Shown here piece after piece: positions 45,443 through 54,458 of a stretch of DNA of 64,000 nucleotides (the first letter of the stretch is position 1; each line of letters opens with the position of its first letter). Below the pieces are notes generated by a model. The model saw only the letters and a list, made by a program, of their open reading frames with translations. It was not told the origin of the DNA and ran no database searches. Source of the DNA: an uncultured Duncaniella sp. (GTDB lineage Bacteria > Bacteroidota > Bacteroidia > Bacteroidales > Muribaculaceae); contig CAJUGS010000003.1 of NCBI GenBank assembly GCA_910586305.1, forward strand, positions 42,897 through 106,896, read 5' to 3'. A program made the translations under genes and the position numbers.

Positions 45443-45913
45443 CTAATCCACGTTTTCTGCGAGAATGGGAATTGGACGTTTGAACACTTCCTTGAATGAA
45501 ATGAGTGTCTCTGTGCGTCCGGTACCAAGGCTCAGCTTGTTGTGGATTACCTGAAGAAGGTGCTCGTTGTTACGCGCGTAGATTTTTGCGAAAATATCGT
45601 ATGTTCCGGTTGTGAAGTGGCAATCCACGACTTCGGGAATCTCGAGGAGTCGCTCAATGACCTGGTTGTATTTGGTGGGGTCGCTGAGTATAAACCCGAT
45701 GTATGCGCAAGTCTGATAGCCTACGGCGTTTGGGTCAATCTCTGTTTTGAAACCTTTGATTACACCAGAAGCGGTCAGTTTCTGTATGCGCTGATGGATG
45801 GCGGCACCGGAGATGTTGGTTTCGCGCGCTATTTCGAGAAATGGCTTTCGGGCATTGTTGGAAAGCATCTCAAGGATTCTTAAATCCAAGGAATCAAAGT
45901 GTTGGCGTGACAT
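45443..45913 (-). CDS. Lrp/AsnC family transcriptional regulator
   Basis: The start is ATG 45913 (MSRQHFDSLDLRILEML), giving 156 residues. The N-terminal winged helix has LDLRILEMLSNNARKPF and ISGAAIHQRIQKL. The C-terminal RAM domain reads CAYIGFILSDPTKYNQVIERLLEIPEVVDCHFTTGTYD in part. The family senses amino acids or related small molecules as octamers; the ligand here is unknown. A perfect 12-bp palindrome lies in the divergent gap to lptD and could be its site. Confidence 0.93.
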   Translation of the reverse strand: MSRQHFDSLDLRILEMLSNNARKPFLEIARETNISGAAIHQRIQKLTASGVIKGFKTEIDPNAVGYQTCAYIGFILSDPTKYNQVIERLLEIPEVVDCHFTTGTYDIFAKIYARNNEHLLQVIHNKLSLGTGRTETLISFKEVFKRPIPILAENVD

Positions 45914-45963
45914 TAGATTCGATAATACGTGATTGTTGCAATAAATGATATGTTTTCGGACTG

Positions 45964-45971
45964 CAAAAATA
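45964..45971 (-). promoter_or_regulatory. -7 box of the Lrp-type gene
   Basis: TATTTTTG followed by C on the minus strand; leader about 45 nt; weak -33. Confidence 0.5.
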
Positions 45972-46055
45972 GTAAATCTTTTCAAAATTCTATACTTTTT
46001 TATCTTATTTTATAAGAATAATTCATTTTTTATTCTCCAGGGTCAGTTTTTAGCC

Positions 46056-46107
46056 TTTTAACCATCCCTTTTTGTCTCGGATGGTTAAAAAACAAGAATG
46101 CTTGTTG
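46056..46107. promoter_or_regulatory. Two dyads between the Lrp-type gene and lptD, candidate operator
   Basis: TTTTAACCATCC (46056-46067) and GGATGGTTAAAA (46079-46090) form a perfect 12-bp inverted repeat with an 11-nt centre. Right beside it AACAAG/CTTGTT (46091-46096, 46102-46107) makes a second, which includes the lptD -33 element. Neither strand has a T-tract after the stem and both flanking genes point away, so a terminator is unlikely. Confidence 0.5.
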
Positions 46108-46135
46108 TCTTATTGAGGAGAATGTTATACCTTTG
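46104..46135 (+). promoter_or_regulatory. Promoter of lptD
   Basis: GTTG (46104-46107), 20-nt spacer, TACCTTTG (46128-46135) followed by C. The leader is about 58 nt. Confidence 0.7.
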
Positions 46136-46197
46136 CACAGCCTTTTGGCCAACACCATTCTCAACTCTTCCTCGCAGACACATTATTTAATCGAATT

Positions 46198-49104
46198 TTG
46201 AGTAAGACTCATCCATATATTATATTGTTAGTGCTGATGAGTGCCCTCACGGTTGGGGCGCTCTCTCGTCCTGTTGTGCTGTCTGGCGGACAGCTTGTCG
46301 CTGATTCGACCGCAATGCACAACGAGTTGCCTGCCGATACGCCCGTGGCATCGACATCTCTGCTAAGCCTTATTATTAAAGGTGCTGATAGCTTACGGAG
46401 TGACGTGCTCCCGGACTCAGTCAGAACTATCCTCGCGGATTCTTTGCCTGTTGATTCCGGAATAGTGGCGGCAGTTGATACCACAAGGCGGGTTCGATTG
46501 AGCCGTCGTCGCATAAGTGGCGGAGTGGGAGACAGCGGGGATTCTGCACCGAAGATTATAAGAACCAAAGTCGATCTTGACAATGCAGTCGAGTTCTCTG
46601 CACAGGACTCAATGCTTCTGGTCGGGAGGAATCTTGCATATATGTACGGTCAGAGCAATGTTACTTATGGTGACATTAAGCTTGATGCTGCACATATAGA
46701 GATGGATTTGGACAGTTCTACCGTCTATGCTGTCGGTGTGCCTGATTCTGTTGGCGAAGTACAAGGCTCACCAGTGTTTGATGACAAGGGTACCTCTTAT
46801 GAGGCCAAGACGATGAGGTATAATTTTAAAACAGAATATGGTTTTATCACCGATGTCATTACGCAGCAGGGAGAAGGTTATCTTACCGGAGGACGCTCAA
46901 AGAAAATAGATGAGAACACATTCTATATACAGGATGGAAAGTACACGACTTGCGATAATCATGAGCACCCTCACTTCTATATGCAGCTCACAAAGGCAAA
47001 GGTGCGTCCTGGTAAGGATGTGGTGATGGGGCCTGGTTATATGGTTCTCGAGGGAATGCCTCTGCCGCTCGCTGTGCCGTTTGGTTTTTTCCCATTTTCC
47101 GAAAAATACTCTTCTGGCGTGATCTTCCCGACTTTCGGTGATGATTACAACCGTGGTTATTATCTCAGCAATGGAGGTTACTATTTCGCTATTTCCGATA
47201 ATATAGACCTTGCACTGACAGGAGAGGTCTACACACTTGGATCCTGGGGTTTGAGGGCACAGTCGTCATATGTGAAGCGGTACAAGTATTCAGGCAATTT
47301 CAATCTCTCGTATCTCAAGACTATTACAGGAGACAAGGGTATGCCGGACTACTCCAAGGCTACCAACTTTCAGATTTTGTGGAGCCATTCTCAGGATTCG
47401 AAGGCCAATCCTAACATGACTCTTTCAGCGAGTGTGAACTTCACCACGAGTGGATATACACGAAACGACCTTAATTCATATTATTCAAATGCCTTCACGG
47501 AGAACACCAAGAGTTCTACTGTGAATATGACCTATCGTTTCCCAAATTCGAAATGGTCACTTTCCACCACGGCCAGTGTCTCTCAGCGCACGCAGGACTC
47601 CACTCTTGCAGTCTCATTTCCAAATTTCACGCTTACCATGTCTCAGATTTACCCTTTCAAAAGAAAGCGTGCTGTTGGCGAGGAAAAATGGTATGAGAAG
47701 ATAAAGATGTCTTATTCGGGACAGTTCAATAATTCTCTGACTGCTAAGCAGGATGAGTTTTTCAAGAAGAGCCTTATAAAGGACTGGAGAAATGGCATGA
47801 AGCACTCCATCCCCATTTCGGCGACGTTTAATGTCCTTAAATATATAAATATCACTCCGTCGATTAGTCTCACCGATCGAATGTATACAACAAAGGTGCG
47901 TCGTCAATGGGATCCCAATGCGTCGGCTGAGGTCTTGGATACAACATATAGCTTCTATAATGTGTGGGATTTCTCCGGATCAGTCTCGCTTGACACCAAG
48001 ATTTACGGATTTTTCCAGCCGTTGCCTTTCCTTGGCGACAAGGTTAAGATGATTCGTCATGTCCTCACTCCTACGGTGTCATTCTCAGGTGCTCCTGATT
48101 TCGGGTCTCCGTTCTTTGGCTATTATGGCTCCTATAACTATACCGATGCCCAGGGACAACTTCAGAAGAGGGATTATTCCTATTTCCCAAATAGCCTGTT
48201 TGGAGTTCCCGGACGTGGTAAGACCGGGGCGGTTAGCTTCTCTCTTGCCAATAATGTTGAGATGAAGGTGAAGACTGACAATGATTCGATAGGGGAAAAG
48301 AAGGTGTCTCTAATTGAGAACTTCACATTGTCACAAAGCTACAACTTTGCCGCGGATTCGTTGAGATGGTCCAATCTGAACACCTCGTTGATGCTCCGTC
48401 TCACTAAAAACTTCAACTTGAACCTTTCTGCGACATGGGATGTCTACACCTATGCCTTGAATGCTGCCGGGAATCCTGTGAGAGTCAACAAGCTTCGTAT
48501 TACCGAAGGCAAGGGTTGGGGTAAATTGTCAAGCACAGGTACATCGTTTAGCTATACACTAAACAATGAAACATTTAAGAAGCTCTTTGGTGGAGGTGAA
48601 AGCAAGGATGACAAGTCTTCAACATCCGAAGACCAAGAATTTGCCGATGATACGTCTGACTATCAAGGAGGATCGAGCCAGGGGTCCGGTGCCGGTTCCA
48701 AGAAGAATGGCATACAGATTGGAGACAACGGTTATATGAAGTGGAATGTGCCCTGGAATCTCACATTTAATTACTCTGTCAACTATGGCTATGGCGAGTT
48801 TGACAAAAAGAAACTCGAGTATAAGGGACGTATTACACAGAATCTCTCGTTTTCCGGAAACATACGGCCTACGACCAACTGGAACTTCGGCTTTTCAGCA
48901 AGCTATAATTTCGATACTCACAAGCTTGCATACATGAATTGCAATATATCACGCGATATGCACTGTTTCACCATGCGTGCAAGTTTTGTTCCGGTTGGTC
49001 CGTATAAGAGCTATAACTTCCACATTTCCGTGAAGTCGTCGCTTCTCGCCGACCTCAAGTACGACAAGCGTTCGTCATTGTCCAATGGCGTGAAATGGTA
49101 TTGA
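46198..49104 (+). CDS. lptD: LPS-assembly outer-membrane protein LptD (OstA-like)
   Basis: The 968 residues begin at a TTG (MSKTHPYIILLVLMSALTVGALS), with a signal peptide; no in-frame ATG precedes it. After a variable linker, an LptA/OstA-like beta-jellyroll domain begins near 118 (NAVEFSAQDSMLLVGRNLAYMYGQSNVTYGDIKLDAAHIEMD in part). A large barrel then runs from about 250 to the end (PFGFFPFSEKYSSGVIFPTFGDDYNRGYYLSNGGYYF in part). It would insert LPS in the outer leaflet together with LptE. A low-complexity KDDKSSTSEDQ loop near 805 is probably extracellular. Confidence 0.88.
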   Translation: MSKTHPYIILLVLMSALTVGALSRPVVLSGGQLVADSTAMHNELPADTPVASTSLLSLIIKGADSLRSDVLPDSVRTILADSLPVDSGIVAAVDTTRRVRLSRRRISGGVGDSGDSAPKIIRTKVDLDNAVEFSAQDSMLLVGRNLAYMYGQSNVTYGDIKLDAAHIEMDLDSSTVYAVGVPDSVGEVQGSPVFDDKGTSYEAKTMRYNFKTEYGFITDVITQQGEGYLTGGRSKKIDENTFYIQDGKYTTCDNHEHPHFYMQLTKAKVRPGKDVVMGPGYMVLEGMPLPLAVPFGFFPFSEKYSSGVIFPTFGDDYNRGYYLSNGGYYFAISDNIDLALTGEVYTLGSWGLRAQSSYVKRYKYSGNFNLSYLKTITGDKGMPDYSKATNFQILWSHSQDSKANPNMTLSASVNFTTSGYTRNDLNSYYSNAFTENTKSSTVNMTYRFPNSKWSLSTTASVSQRTQDSTLAVSFPNFTLTMSQIYPFKRKRAVGEEKWYEKIKMSYSGQFNNSLTAKQDEFFKKSLIKDWRNGMKHSIPISATFNVLKYINITPSISLTDRMYTTKVRRQWDPNASAEVLDTTYSFYNVWDFSGSVSLDTKIYGFFQPLPFLGDKVKMIRHVLTPTVSFSGAPDFGSPFFGYYGSYNYTDAQGQLQKRDYSYFPNSLFGVPGRGKTGAVSFSLANNVEMKVKTDNDSIGEKKVSLIENFTLSQSYNFAADSLRWSNLNTSLMLRLTKNFNLNLSATWDVYTYALNAAGNPVRVNKLRITEGKGWGKLSSTGTSFSYTLNNETFKKLFGGGESKDDKSSTSEDQEFADDTSDYQGGSSQGSGAGSKKNGIQIGDNGYMKWNVPWNLTFNYSVNYGYGEFDKKKLEYKGRITQNLSFSGNIRPTTNWNFGFSASYNFDTHKLAYMNCNISRDMHCFTMRASFVPVGPYKSYNFHISVKSSLLADLKYDKRSSLSNGVKWY

Positions 49105-49128
49105 TTTTAGGTGGCGTGTAGCCCCCAC

Positions 49129-49162
49129 AAAAAAAGCGCCCTCTGCGTCACGCAGCGAGCGC
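49129..49162 (-). terminator. Terminator of the predicted RNA
   Basis: Minus strand: GCGCTCGCTGCG (49162-49151) pairs with CGCAGAGGGCGC (49147-49136) with one G-A mismatch and a 3-nt loop, followed by seven T. Placed 25 nt past the lptD stop; on the plus strand it lacks a T-tract. Confidence 0.75.
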
Positions 49163-49442
49163 CCGAAATTATAATCATCAATTCTAATTATCGGTAATTC
49201 GTTTTCTCAAACTCGTCCCGACGGGAATTACGCCGTTGGGCATGATTTCAGATGATTAAGAAATGGATTTTCATTTAGACAGATTTTGGGGAAAAAGATT
49301 ATGCGGTTTTCCAAATTCCTGTTTCTTGTTGCAATATATGCTGTATGGCCATTGCTTGAAGAAGTATAAACTATGAGCTGCTACTTGTTTCGGTGTGTTT
49401 GTGTTTTATGCTTTGTTTTAGGCTGTATTTTCTGGTTTTGCG
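49129..49442 (-). ncRNA. Predicted orphan non-coding RNA, about 314 nt
   Basis: A complete minus-strand transcription unit without a convincing gene. It starts about 4 nt after a strong -7 box and ends at a 12-bp terminator. The first 70 nt are A/C-rich and almost free of T (likely single-stranded). The 3' part has a GTAATTC/GAATTAC stem enclosing CCCGTCGGGACGAG. Only very short frames exist: 17 codons starting MAIQHILQQE, and 19 codons (49243-49184) starting MPNGVIPVGT. It does not look like tmRNA, RNase P or SRP RNA. A long folE-independent small RNA is the simplest reading. Confidence 0.5.
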
Positions 49443-49445
49443 CTA

Positions 49446-49477
49446 CAAAGTTACGATTTATCAGCCTGTCTGCCAAC
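49446..49477 (-). promoter_or_regulatory. Promoter of the predicted RNA
   Basis: Minus strand: GTTG (49477-49474), exactly 20 nt, TAACTTTG (49453-49446). Comparable in quality with the recR and tpiA promoters, yet no gene follows. Confidence 0.65.
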
Positions 49478-49495
49478 AGCTTTAACTCTAATTGA

Positions 49496-49533
49496 TAAAA
49501 ATCCGGCCCGATTTAACTCTGTCGGGCCGGATT
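49496..49533 (-). terminator. Terminator after folE
   Basis: Minus strand: AATCCGGCCCGA (49533-49522) pairs with TCGGGCCGGATT (49511-49500), 12 bp perfect, then TTTTATC. Confidence 0.9.
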
Positions 49534-49574
49534 GTCTGTATAGGGTGAGGAAATTTGCTAAAAATCTGTTAACT

Positions 49575-50153
49575 TCAATGGCTTATAGAATTGAAGAAGT
49601 CGGCGCGTAGTTCGGGCTTGTCTGCAAACAATCCAAAAGTTTCGATTGTGGATGTCGCAGCCTGTTGCTTCTCAACGCCTCTCATCTTCATGCATAGATG
49701 GTCGGCTGTGCATACGACTATAACGCCGGTCGCGCCTAATTTTTCTGCTATAATGTCACAAACTTGTTTGGTGAGTCTCTCCTGTACTTGCAGTCGTCGT
49801 GCATAGAAATCTACGAGTCTTGCCAGCTTGCTGATGCCTATGGTTTTTCCGTTTGGAATATACCCGATTGATATGCGGCCGAAAAATGGAAGGATGTGGT
49901 GCTCGCAAAGAGAGTAGAACTCGATGTCTTTTACCACCACCATTTTCGAACCCTCGTGGGTGAAGATTGCGCCGTTGATTATTGTGTCGGCATCCTGTCT
50001 GTAGCCACGGGTGACATAAGCCATAGCCTTGGCTGCTCTCATAGGGGTTTTTGTCAGTCCTTCTCGTGAAGTGTCCTCGCCGAGTAGTCTGATGATTTCC
50101 GCATAGTGTCCGGCAATCTCCCTTAGTGTGTCTTCTGAAAGCTGTTTGGACAT
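49575..50153 (-). CDS. folE: GTP cyclohydrolase I
   Basis: First step of tetrahydrofolate (and pterin) synthesis: GTP to dihydroneopterin triphosphate. The 192 residues carry zinc ligands Cys83 and His86 (CEHHILPF) and Cys154 (CTADHLCMKMRG). IGISKLARLVDFYARRLQVQERLT is the conserved core helix. It follows the SPOR-domain gene by 6 nt and is the last gene of the tpiA operon. Confidence 0.97.
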   Translation of the reverse strand: MSKQLSEDTLREIAGHYAEIIRLLGEDTSREGLTKTPMRAAKAMAYVTRGYRQDADTIINGAIFTHEGSKMVVVKDIEFYSLCEHHILPFFGRISIGYIPNGKTIGISKLARLVDFYARRLQVQERLTKQVCDIIAEKLGATGVIVVCTADHLCMKMRGVEKQQAATSTIETFGLFADKPELRADFFNSISH

Positions 50154-50159
50154 CTTTGT

Positions 50160-50645
50160 TTAGTCTGCTGATATGTTTACGCGGTCGCGTACCACGCGTA
50201 TTTCCTTGCTGTAGGATGGGAATGCTTTTCGCAGTTCATCTGCTGCGGCTGTGGCTTCTTGCTGGGTTCGGAAATCTCCTACTTTAAGTCTCCAGTAAGG
50301 TGAAGTATACATCACGTATGTCTGATACTGCGGAAAACGCGACGAGATGAGCCTTTGCTTGGTGTTGGCCTCTGCCTTGGCTGTGCGGGCGTTGTTGTCG
50401 CTGAACACCTGAACGCGATATCCGGCCATTCTTCCGCTTGACGGGCGTGCCACATCCTCTTTTCCTTCAGCATGAGAGGCCTCCTCTTCAATCGGGAAAA
50501 GTCTTTGAAGCAGCGCGTCCGGCTGGGCTATTGAATGCTCCGTCCCGGTGGTGATGTGCTCCACTATTGTAGTGGTTGGTGCATCCGCTATGGCACAGGC
50601 CGGCATTAGTGACACTGTGAACAGTAATGCTGTGGATTTTCTCAT
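50160..50645 (-). CDS. SPOR-domain exported protein
   Basis: The start is ATG 50645 (MRKSTALLFTVSLMPACAIA), giving 161 residues with a signal peptide. The C-terminal SPOR domain runs from about 85 (AGYRVQVFSDNNARTAKAEA, then YWRLKVGDFRTQQEATAAADEL). SPOR domains bind denuded peptidoglycan at division sites; a cell-wall role is likely. It sits between tpiA and folE in one operon, as in other Bacteroidales. Confidence 0.88.
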   Translation of the reverse strand: MRKSTALLFTVSLMPACAIADAPTTTIVEHITTGTEHSIAQPDALLQRLFPIEEEASHAEGKEDVARPSSGRMAGYRVQVFSDNNARTAKAEANTKQRLISSRFPQYQTYVMYTSPYWRLKVGDFRTQQEATAAADELRKAFPSYSKEIRVVRDRVNISAD

Positions 50646-50736
50646 CTCGATGGGTGTATGAACATGATTTAAAATGAGATAATGAAGGGAGTGCGGTTGG
50701 CACATCCCTTCATTATAATTCTTATGAAGTGACGTA

Positions 50737-51492
50737 TCAGAATGCTGTTACGATACCCATGAAGGAGTCGGCCTGAAGAGCGGCACCGCCAATGAGGCCA
50801 CCGTCAACATCGGGCTTGGCGAAGAGCTGAGCCGCATTGGAGGGCTTGCAGCTGCCACCATAGAGAATGGAGGTGTTTTCTGCCACTTCGTTGCCGTATT
50901 TGCCTGCGATAGTCTCGCGGATGAAATGGTGCATTTCCTGAGCCTGTTCGTCGGTTGCGGTCTTGCCTGTGCCGATAGCCCATACAGGCTCATAGGCGAG
51001 GATTATCTTGCCGAACTCTTCGGCGCTGAGGTTGAAAAGGCCTTCCTCGATCTGGCATTTCACAACGTCGAAGAAGCTGCCGTCCTCACGCTGTTCCAGT
51101 ACTTCGCCGATGCAGAAGATGGGGGTCAGGCCGTTGTCGAGTGCGAGGCGCACCTTCTCGCGGAGGGTCTCGGAGGTCTCACCGTAGTATTGGCGACGCT
51201 CTGAGTGACCGAGAATCACGTATGTAGCGCCGGTTGAAGCTACCATTGGAGCGGACACCTCGCCGGTGTATGCGCCTGACTTGTGGTCGGCACAGTTCTC
51301 AGCGCCAAGACCGAGCTTATTCTTGTCGATTACGTTGTTGATGGATGCAAGATGAGTGAAGGGAACGCAGATCACAACGTCACACTTGGGTGTGATTGTG
51401 GCAAGTGCGGCGTTAACCTCTTCGGCAAGCTTGATGCCTTCGGGCAGGGTGGTGTTCATTTTCCAGTTGCCTGCAACAATATTTTTTCTCAT
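50737..51492 (-). CDS. tpiA: Triosephosphate isomerase
   Basis: Interconverts glyceraldehyde-3-phosphate and dihydroxyacetone phosphate. The start is ATG 51492 (MRKNIVAGNWKMN), giving 251 residues. Catalytic Lys11, His96 (ILGHSERR) and Glu168 (AYEPVWAIGTGKTAT) are present, as is the C-terminal phosphate loop GGLIGGAAL. First gene of tpiA-SPOR-folE. Confidence 0.98.
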   Translation of the reverse strand: MRKNIVAGNWKMNTTLPEGIKLAEEVNAALATITPKCDVVICVPFTHLASINNVIDKNKLGLGAENCADHKSGAYTGEVSAPMVASTGATYVILGHSERRQYYGETSETLREKVRLALDNGLTPIFCIGEVLEQREDGSFFDVVKCQIEEGLFNLSAEEFGKIILAYEPVWAIGTGKTATDEQAQEMHHFIRETIAGKYGNEVAENTSILYGGSCKPSNAAQLFAKPDVDGGLIGGAALQADSFMGIVTAF

Positions 51493-51528
51493 TTTACCTA
51501 TGAAAATTATTGATGAAAATTCTGAGGG

Positions 51529-51560
51529 CAAAATTAACAATTTCCTTCGACATTTTCAAA
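51529..51560 (-). promoter_or_regulatory. Promoter of the tpiA operon
   Basis: Minus strand: TTTG (51560-51557), exactly 20 nt, TAATTTTG (51536-51529), then CC. The leader is about 33 nt. One of the best matches in the window. Confidence 0.8.
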
Positions 51561-51596
51561 TCAATTTTGGATGGTGTGAAATCGAAACTTTTTCAC

Positions 51597-51604
51597 TAAT
51601 TTTG
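51597..51604 (+). promoter_or_regulatory. -7 box of purT
   Basis: TAATTTTG followed by CA; leader about 70 nt; the -33 region is weak. Confidence 0.55.
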
Positions 51605-51678
51605 CAGTGTGTTTTCGGACGTGGCCGTCCGGCCTTGTTCGACCACGTAATTTAGATAAACCAATCACATTAAAAACT

Positions 51679-52863
51679 ATGTCAAAAATCGGTAGCAAAT
51701 TTACTCCGAGTGGTCGTAAGGCCATGCTGCTTGGCAGCGGCGAGCTGGGGAAGGAAGTGGCAATGGAACTTCAGCGCATGGGCGTGGAGGTCGTGGCTTG
51801 TGATAAGTACGCCAACGCTCCGGCAATGCACGTGGCAGACAAGGCACACGTGTTCAGTATGCTTGATGGCGACAAATTGCGCGAGACAATCGTCGCTGAA
51901 AATCCCGACCATATAATACCCGAGGTTGAGGCTATCGCTACTCCTGTGCTTGTAGAGTTGGAAAAGGAGGGCTTTCATGTGACTCCCACCGCTAACGCGG
52001 CTTTCCTCACAATGAATCGTGAGGGTATTCGTCGCCTTGCTGCGGAAGACCTGGGTGTAAAGACCTCGCCCTATGTTTTTGCCTCCGACTTTGAAGAGTT
52101 TGTAAAGGCTGTGGAGACCGTGGGCATTCCCTGTGTTGTAAAGCCCATCATGTCATCCAGCGGTCATGGACAAAGCGTTGTAAAATCTCCCGAGGATATC
52201 GAACGGTCGTGGCAGATTGCCCAGGAGGGTGGTCGTGCGGGTGCCGGTCGTGTAATTGTAGAGGGTTTTGTTGATTTTGATTACGAAATAACCCTTCTCA
52301 CCGTGCGCTCTGTGGCTGGCACTCGTTTCTGCGAGCCGATAGGCCATATCCAGGTAGACGGTGATTATCGCTATTCCTGGCAGCCCCAGGCAATGACTCC
52401 TGCTGCGAAAGCAAAGGCTCAGGAGATAGCAGCAAAGGTGACCGATGCTCTTGGCGGATATGGTATTTTCGGTGTTGAACTCTTTGTCAAAGGTGACGAT
52501 GTGATCTTCAGCGAGGTGTCGCCTCGTCCTCACGACACAGGTATGGTCACTATGATTTCGCAGGACCAGAGCGAGTTCGCCCTTCATGCTCGTGCGCTTC
52601 TCGGACTCCCCGTCCCTGAAATCCGTTTCCTTGGACCGTCGGCTTCACGTGCCGTGGTGGTTGAAGGTGATACCTGTGAGATAGAGATGGAGAATCTCGA
52701 CAAGGTTCTTGAAGAGCCCGGTGTGCAGATGCGCATATTTGGCAAGCCGGAGATCAAAGGACACCGTCGCATGGGCGTCATCCTTGCTACAGCTGATTCG
52801 GTCGAGGAGGCACGTGACAAGGCTGAGCGAGCTTGCAACAAACTTAAAGTAACAGTGAAATAA
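51679..52863 (+). CDS. purT: Formate-dependent phosphoribosylglycinamide formyltransferase
   Basis: ATP-grasp enzyme making formyl-GAR from GAR, formate and ATP, bypassing folate-dependent PurN. The start is ATG 51679 (MSKIGSKFTPSGRKAMLLGSGE), giving 394 residues. LGSGELGKEV nucleotide loop, CVVKPIMSSSGHGQSV (ATP-grasp loop) and EVSPRPHDTGMVT (metal and catalytic Arg) are present. A TPR regulator gene starts 8 nt after the stop and may be co-transcribed. Confidence 0.97.
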   Translation: MSKIGSKFTPSGRKAMLLGSGELGKEVAMELQRMGVEVVACDKYANAPAMHVADKAHVFSMLDGDKLRETIVAENPDHIIPEVEAIATPVLVELEKEGFHVTPTANAAFLTMNREGIRRLAAEDLGVKTSPYVFASDFEEFVKAVETVGIPCVVKPIMSSSGHGQSVVKSPEDIERSWQIAQEGGRAGAGRVIVEGFVDFDYEITLLTVRSVAGTRFCEPIGHIQVDGDYRYSWQPQAMTPAAKAKAQEIAAKVTDALGGYGIFGVELFVKGDDVIFSEVSPRPHDTGMVTMISQDQSEFALHARALLGLPVPEIRFLGPSASRAVVVEGDTCEIEMENLDKVLEEPGVQMRIFGKPEIKGHRRMGVILATADSVEEARDKAERACNKLKVTVK

Positions 52864-52871
52864 ATAGAAAT

Positions 52872-54458
52872 GTGCGATATTTAGGGCTTTTACTCTTTTG
52901 CCTTTCTATATTCATCGGCAACATCACCTCGGCTGCCATTTCGGTGACCGAGCGTGATGTTGACGCTGTTTTAAGGCGTCTTGACAAGGAGCTTTCACGC
53001 CGGGATGTTTACATTGACCGTCGAAAAGCCGAGGTTGACTCTCTGAAGCGTTTGCTGGAAAGAAATGATGCTCCGGACACGCTGAAATTGTCGGTTATAT
53101 TAAAGATTGGCGACAACTACAGCGCTTTTAATGCCGATTCGGCAGTTTGTTTCTTTAAAGAAGGTTGCGAAAGAGCGCGGAGGATGCAGAATGATTCCGC
53201 CGAGATTCGTTTTGCATTACGCTGTGCCACCTACTTGCCATTGCTGACGCGGATATCGGGTGCTGATGCGCTGATGGACTCGATAGGCGCTGTGGGTGTA
53301 CCGCAGGGGTTGGTGTGGGAATACTATGACGCTATGAGGCAGATGGCGTCGTTTTCCTCCAATTTTTTCACGGCCAATCCAGAGGTCTACGGAGTCTATG
53401 CACGCAAGCATCTCGAGGCACAGACCAACCTTCTTGAAGTCCTTGACGAGGGCTCAGACCGATACAAACTCAATCAGGGAGAGCTTTACCTCATGAAGGG
53501 GGAGTACTCCCGTGCTAAGGCTGTGCTTCTGGAGTTCATTGACGACATTGACGAGTCGCATCCTCTTTATGCGAGGGCTGCTCATATGCTTGCGGACATA
53601 TCGAAGGCCAGGAATGATGATGCCGGATATGTCTACTATCTTGCCCTGTCTGCTATATCCGACACTCGTTGTGCCACTCTTGAGGTTACCTCGCTTCAGG
53701 AACTGGGACGCATTCTGTATAGCCGGAATGATATTGCAAGGGCTCATGAGTATCTTTCCGTAGCCCTTAGAAATGCTGTTGACTGCAATGTGTCCCTGCG
53801 TATCATACAGACTTCTCAGGCCATACCATTGATTGAACGTGCCCATCGCGCTGAGCTGGCCTCGTCGAAAAGGAGGATATATGTATTTATAGGCATAATG
53901 GCCTTTATGCTTGTCTTGCTTTGTGTGGTTGTTATGATTGTGAAAAACAAGAACACGCAACTGCGTTCAATGGCTGTGACGTTGGAGGATGCCAACAAGA
54001 CAAAGGATCTTTACATCTCCCAGTTTTTGAATTTATGTTCCATATACATGGACAAGCTGACCCAGTTCAACAAGGTTGTCAACCGAAAGATTTCCGCGGG
54101 GAAGGTAGACGATCTTTATAAACTCACAAAGTCTGGAAAGTTTGTCGAGGAACAGTCAAAGGAATTCTACGATGTGTTTGATGATGCTTTCCTCCACATC
54201 TATCCTTCGTTTGTCGACGATGTGAACGCACTCCTTCTCCCTGACCGTCGGATTGTCTTGAAGGACGGCGAGAAACTCAACACCGATTTGAGAATTCTTG
54301 CCTTGATGAGGTTGGGCATAGAGGATTCCGCACGAATCGCGCAGATGCTCAATTACTCGGTATACACAATCTACACCTATCGCAACAAGTTCAAATCCCT
54401 AGCCGCTAATCGAGAGGAATTCGAGAAAAAGGTGATGGAGATACAGTCGATATCCTGA
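52872..54458 (+). CDS. Membrane TPR regulator with C-terminal helix-turn-helix (DUF6377-like), copy 2
   Basis: The 528 residues start at a GTG (MRYLGLLLFCLSIFIGNITS); an ATG two bases upstream is out of frame. Signal peptide, TPR-like helices to about 330, a membrane helix near 337-358 (IYVFIGIMAFMLVLLCVVVMIV), a charged helix, and a C-terminal domain follow. DLRILALMRLGIEDSARIAQML and YTIYTYRNKFKSLAANREEF align almost residue for residue with copy 1 at 33914-35497. It starts 8 nt after purT, so it may be read from the purT promoter. Signal and targets are unknown. Confidence 0.8.
   Translation: MRYLGLLLFCLSIFIGNITSAAISVTERDVDAVLRRLDKELSRRDVYIDRRKAEVDSLKRLLERNDAPDTLKLSVILKIGDNYSAFNADSAVCFFKEGCERARRMQNDSAEIRFALRCATYLPLLTRISGADALMDSIGAVGVPQGLVWEYYDAMRQMASFSSNFFTANPEVYGVYARKHLEAQTNLLEVLDEGSDRYKLNQGELYLMKGEYSRAKAVLLEFIDDIDESHPLYARAAHMLADISKARNDDAGYVYYLALSAISDTRCATLEVTSLQELGRILYSRNDIARAHEYLSVALRNAVDCNVSLRIIQTSQAIPLIERAHRAELASSKRRIYVFIGIMAFMLVLLCVVVMIVKNKNTQLRSMAVTLEDANKTKDLYISQFLNLCSIYMDKLTQFNKVVNRKISAGKVDDLYKLTKSGKFVEEQSKEFYDVFDDAFLHIYPSFVDDVNALLLPDRRIVLKDGEKLNTDLRILALMRLGIEDSARIAQMLNYSVYTIYTYRNKFKSLAANREEFEKKVMEIQSIS

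Noticed and set aside
46056..46090. Terminator at the lptD upstream palindrome
   Set aside because: No T-tract on either strand after the stem, and the flanking genes diverge, so nothing ends here.
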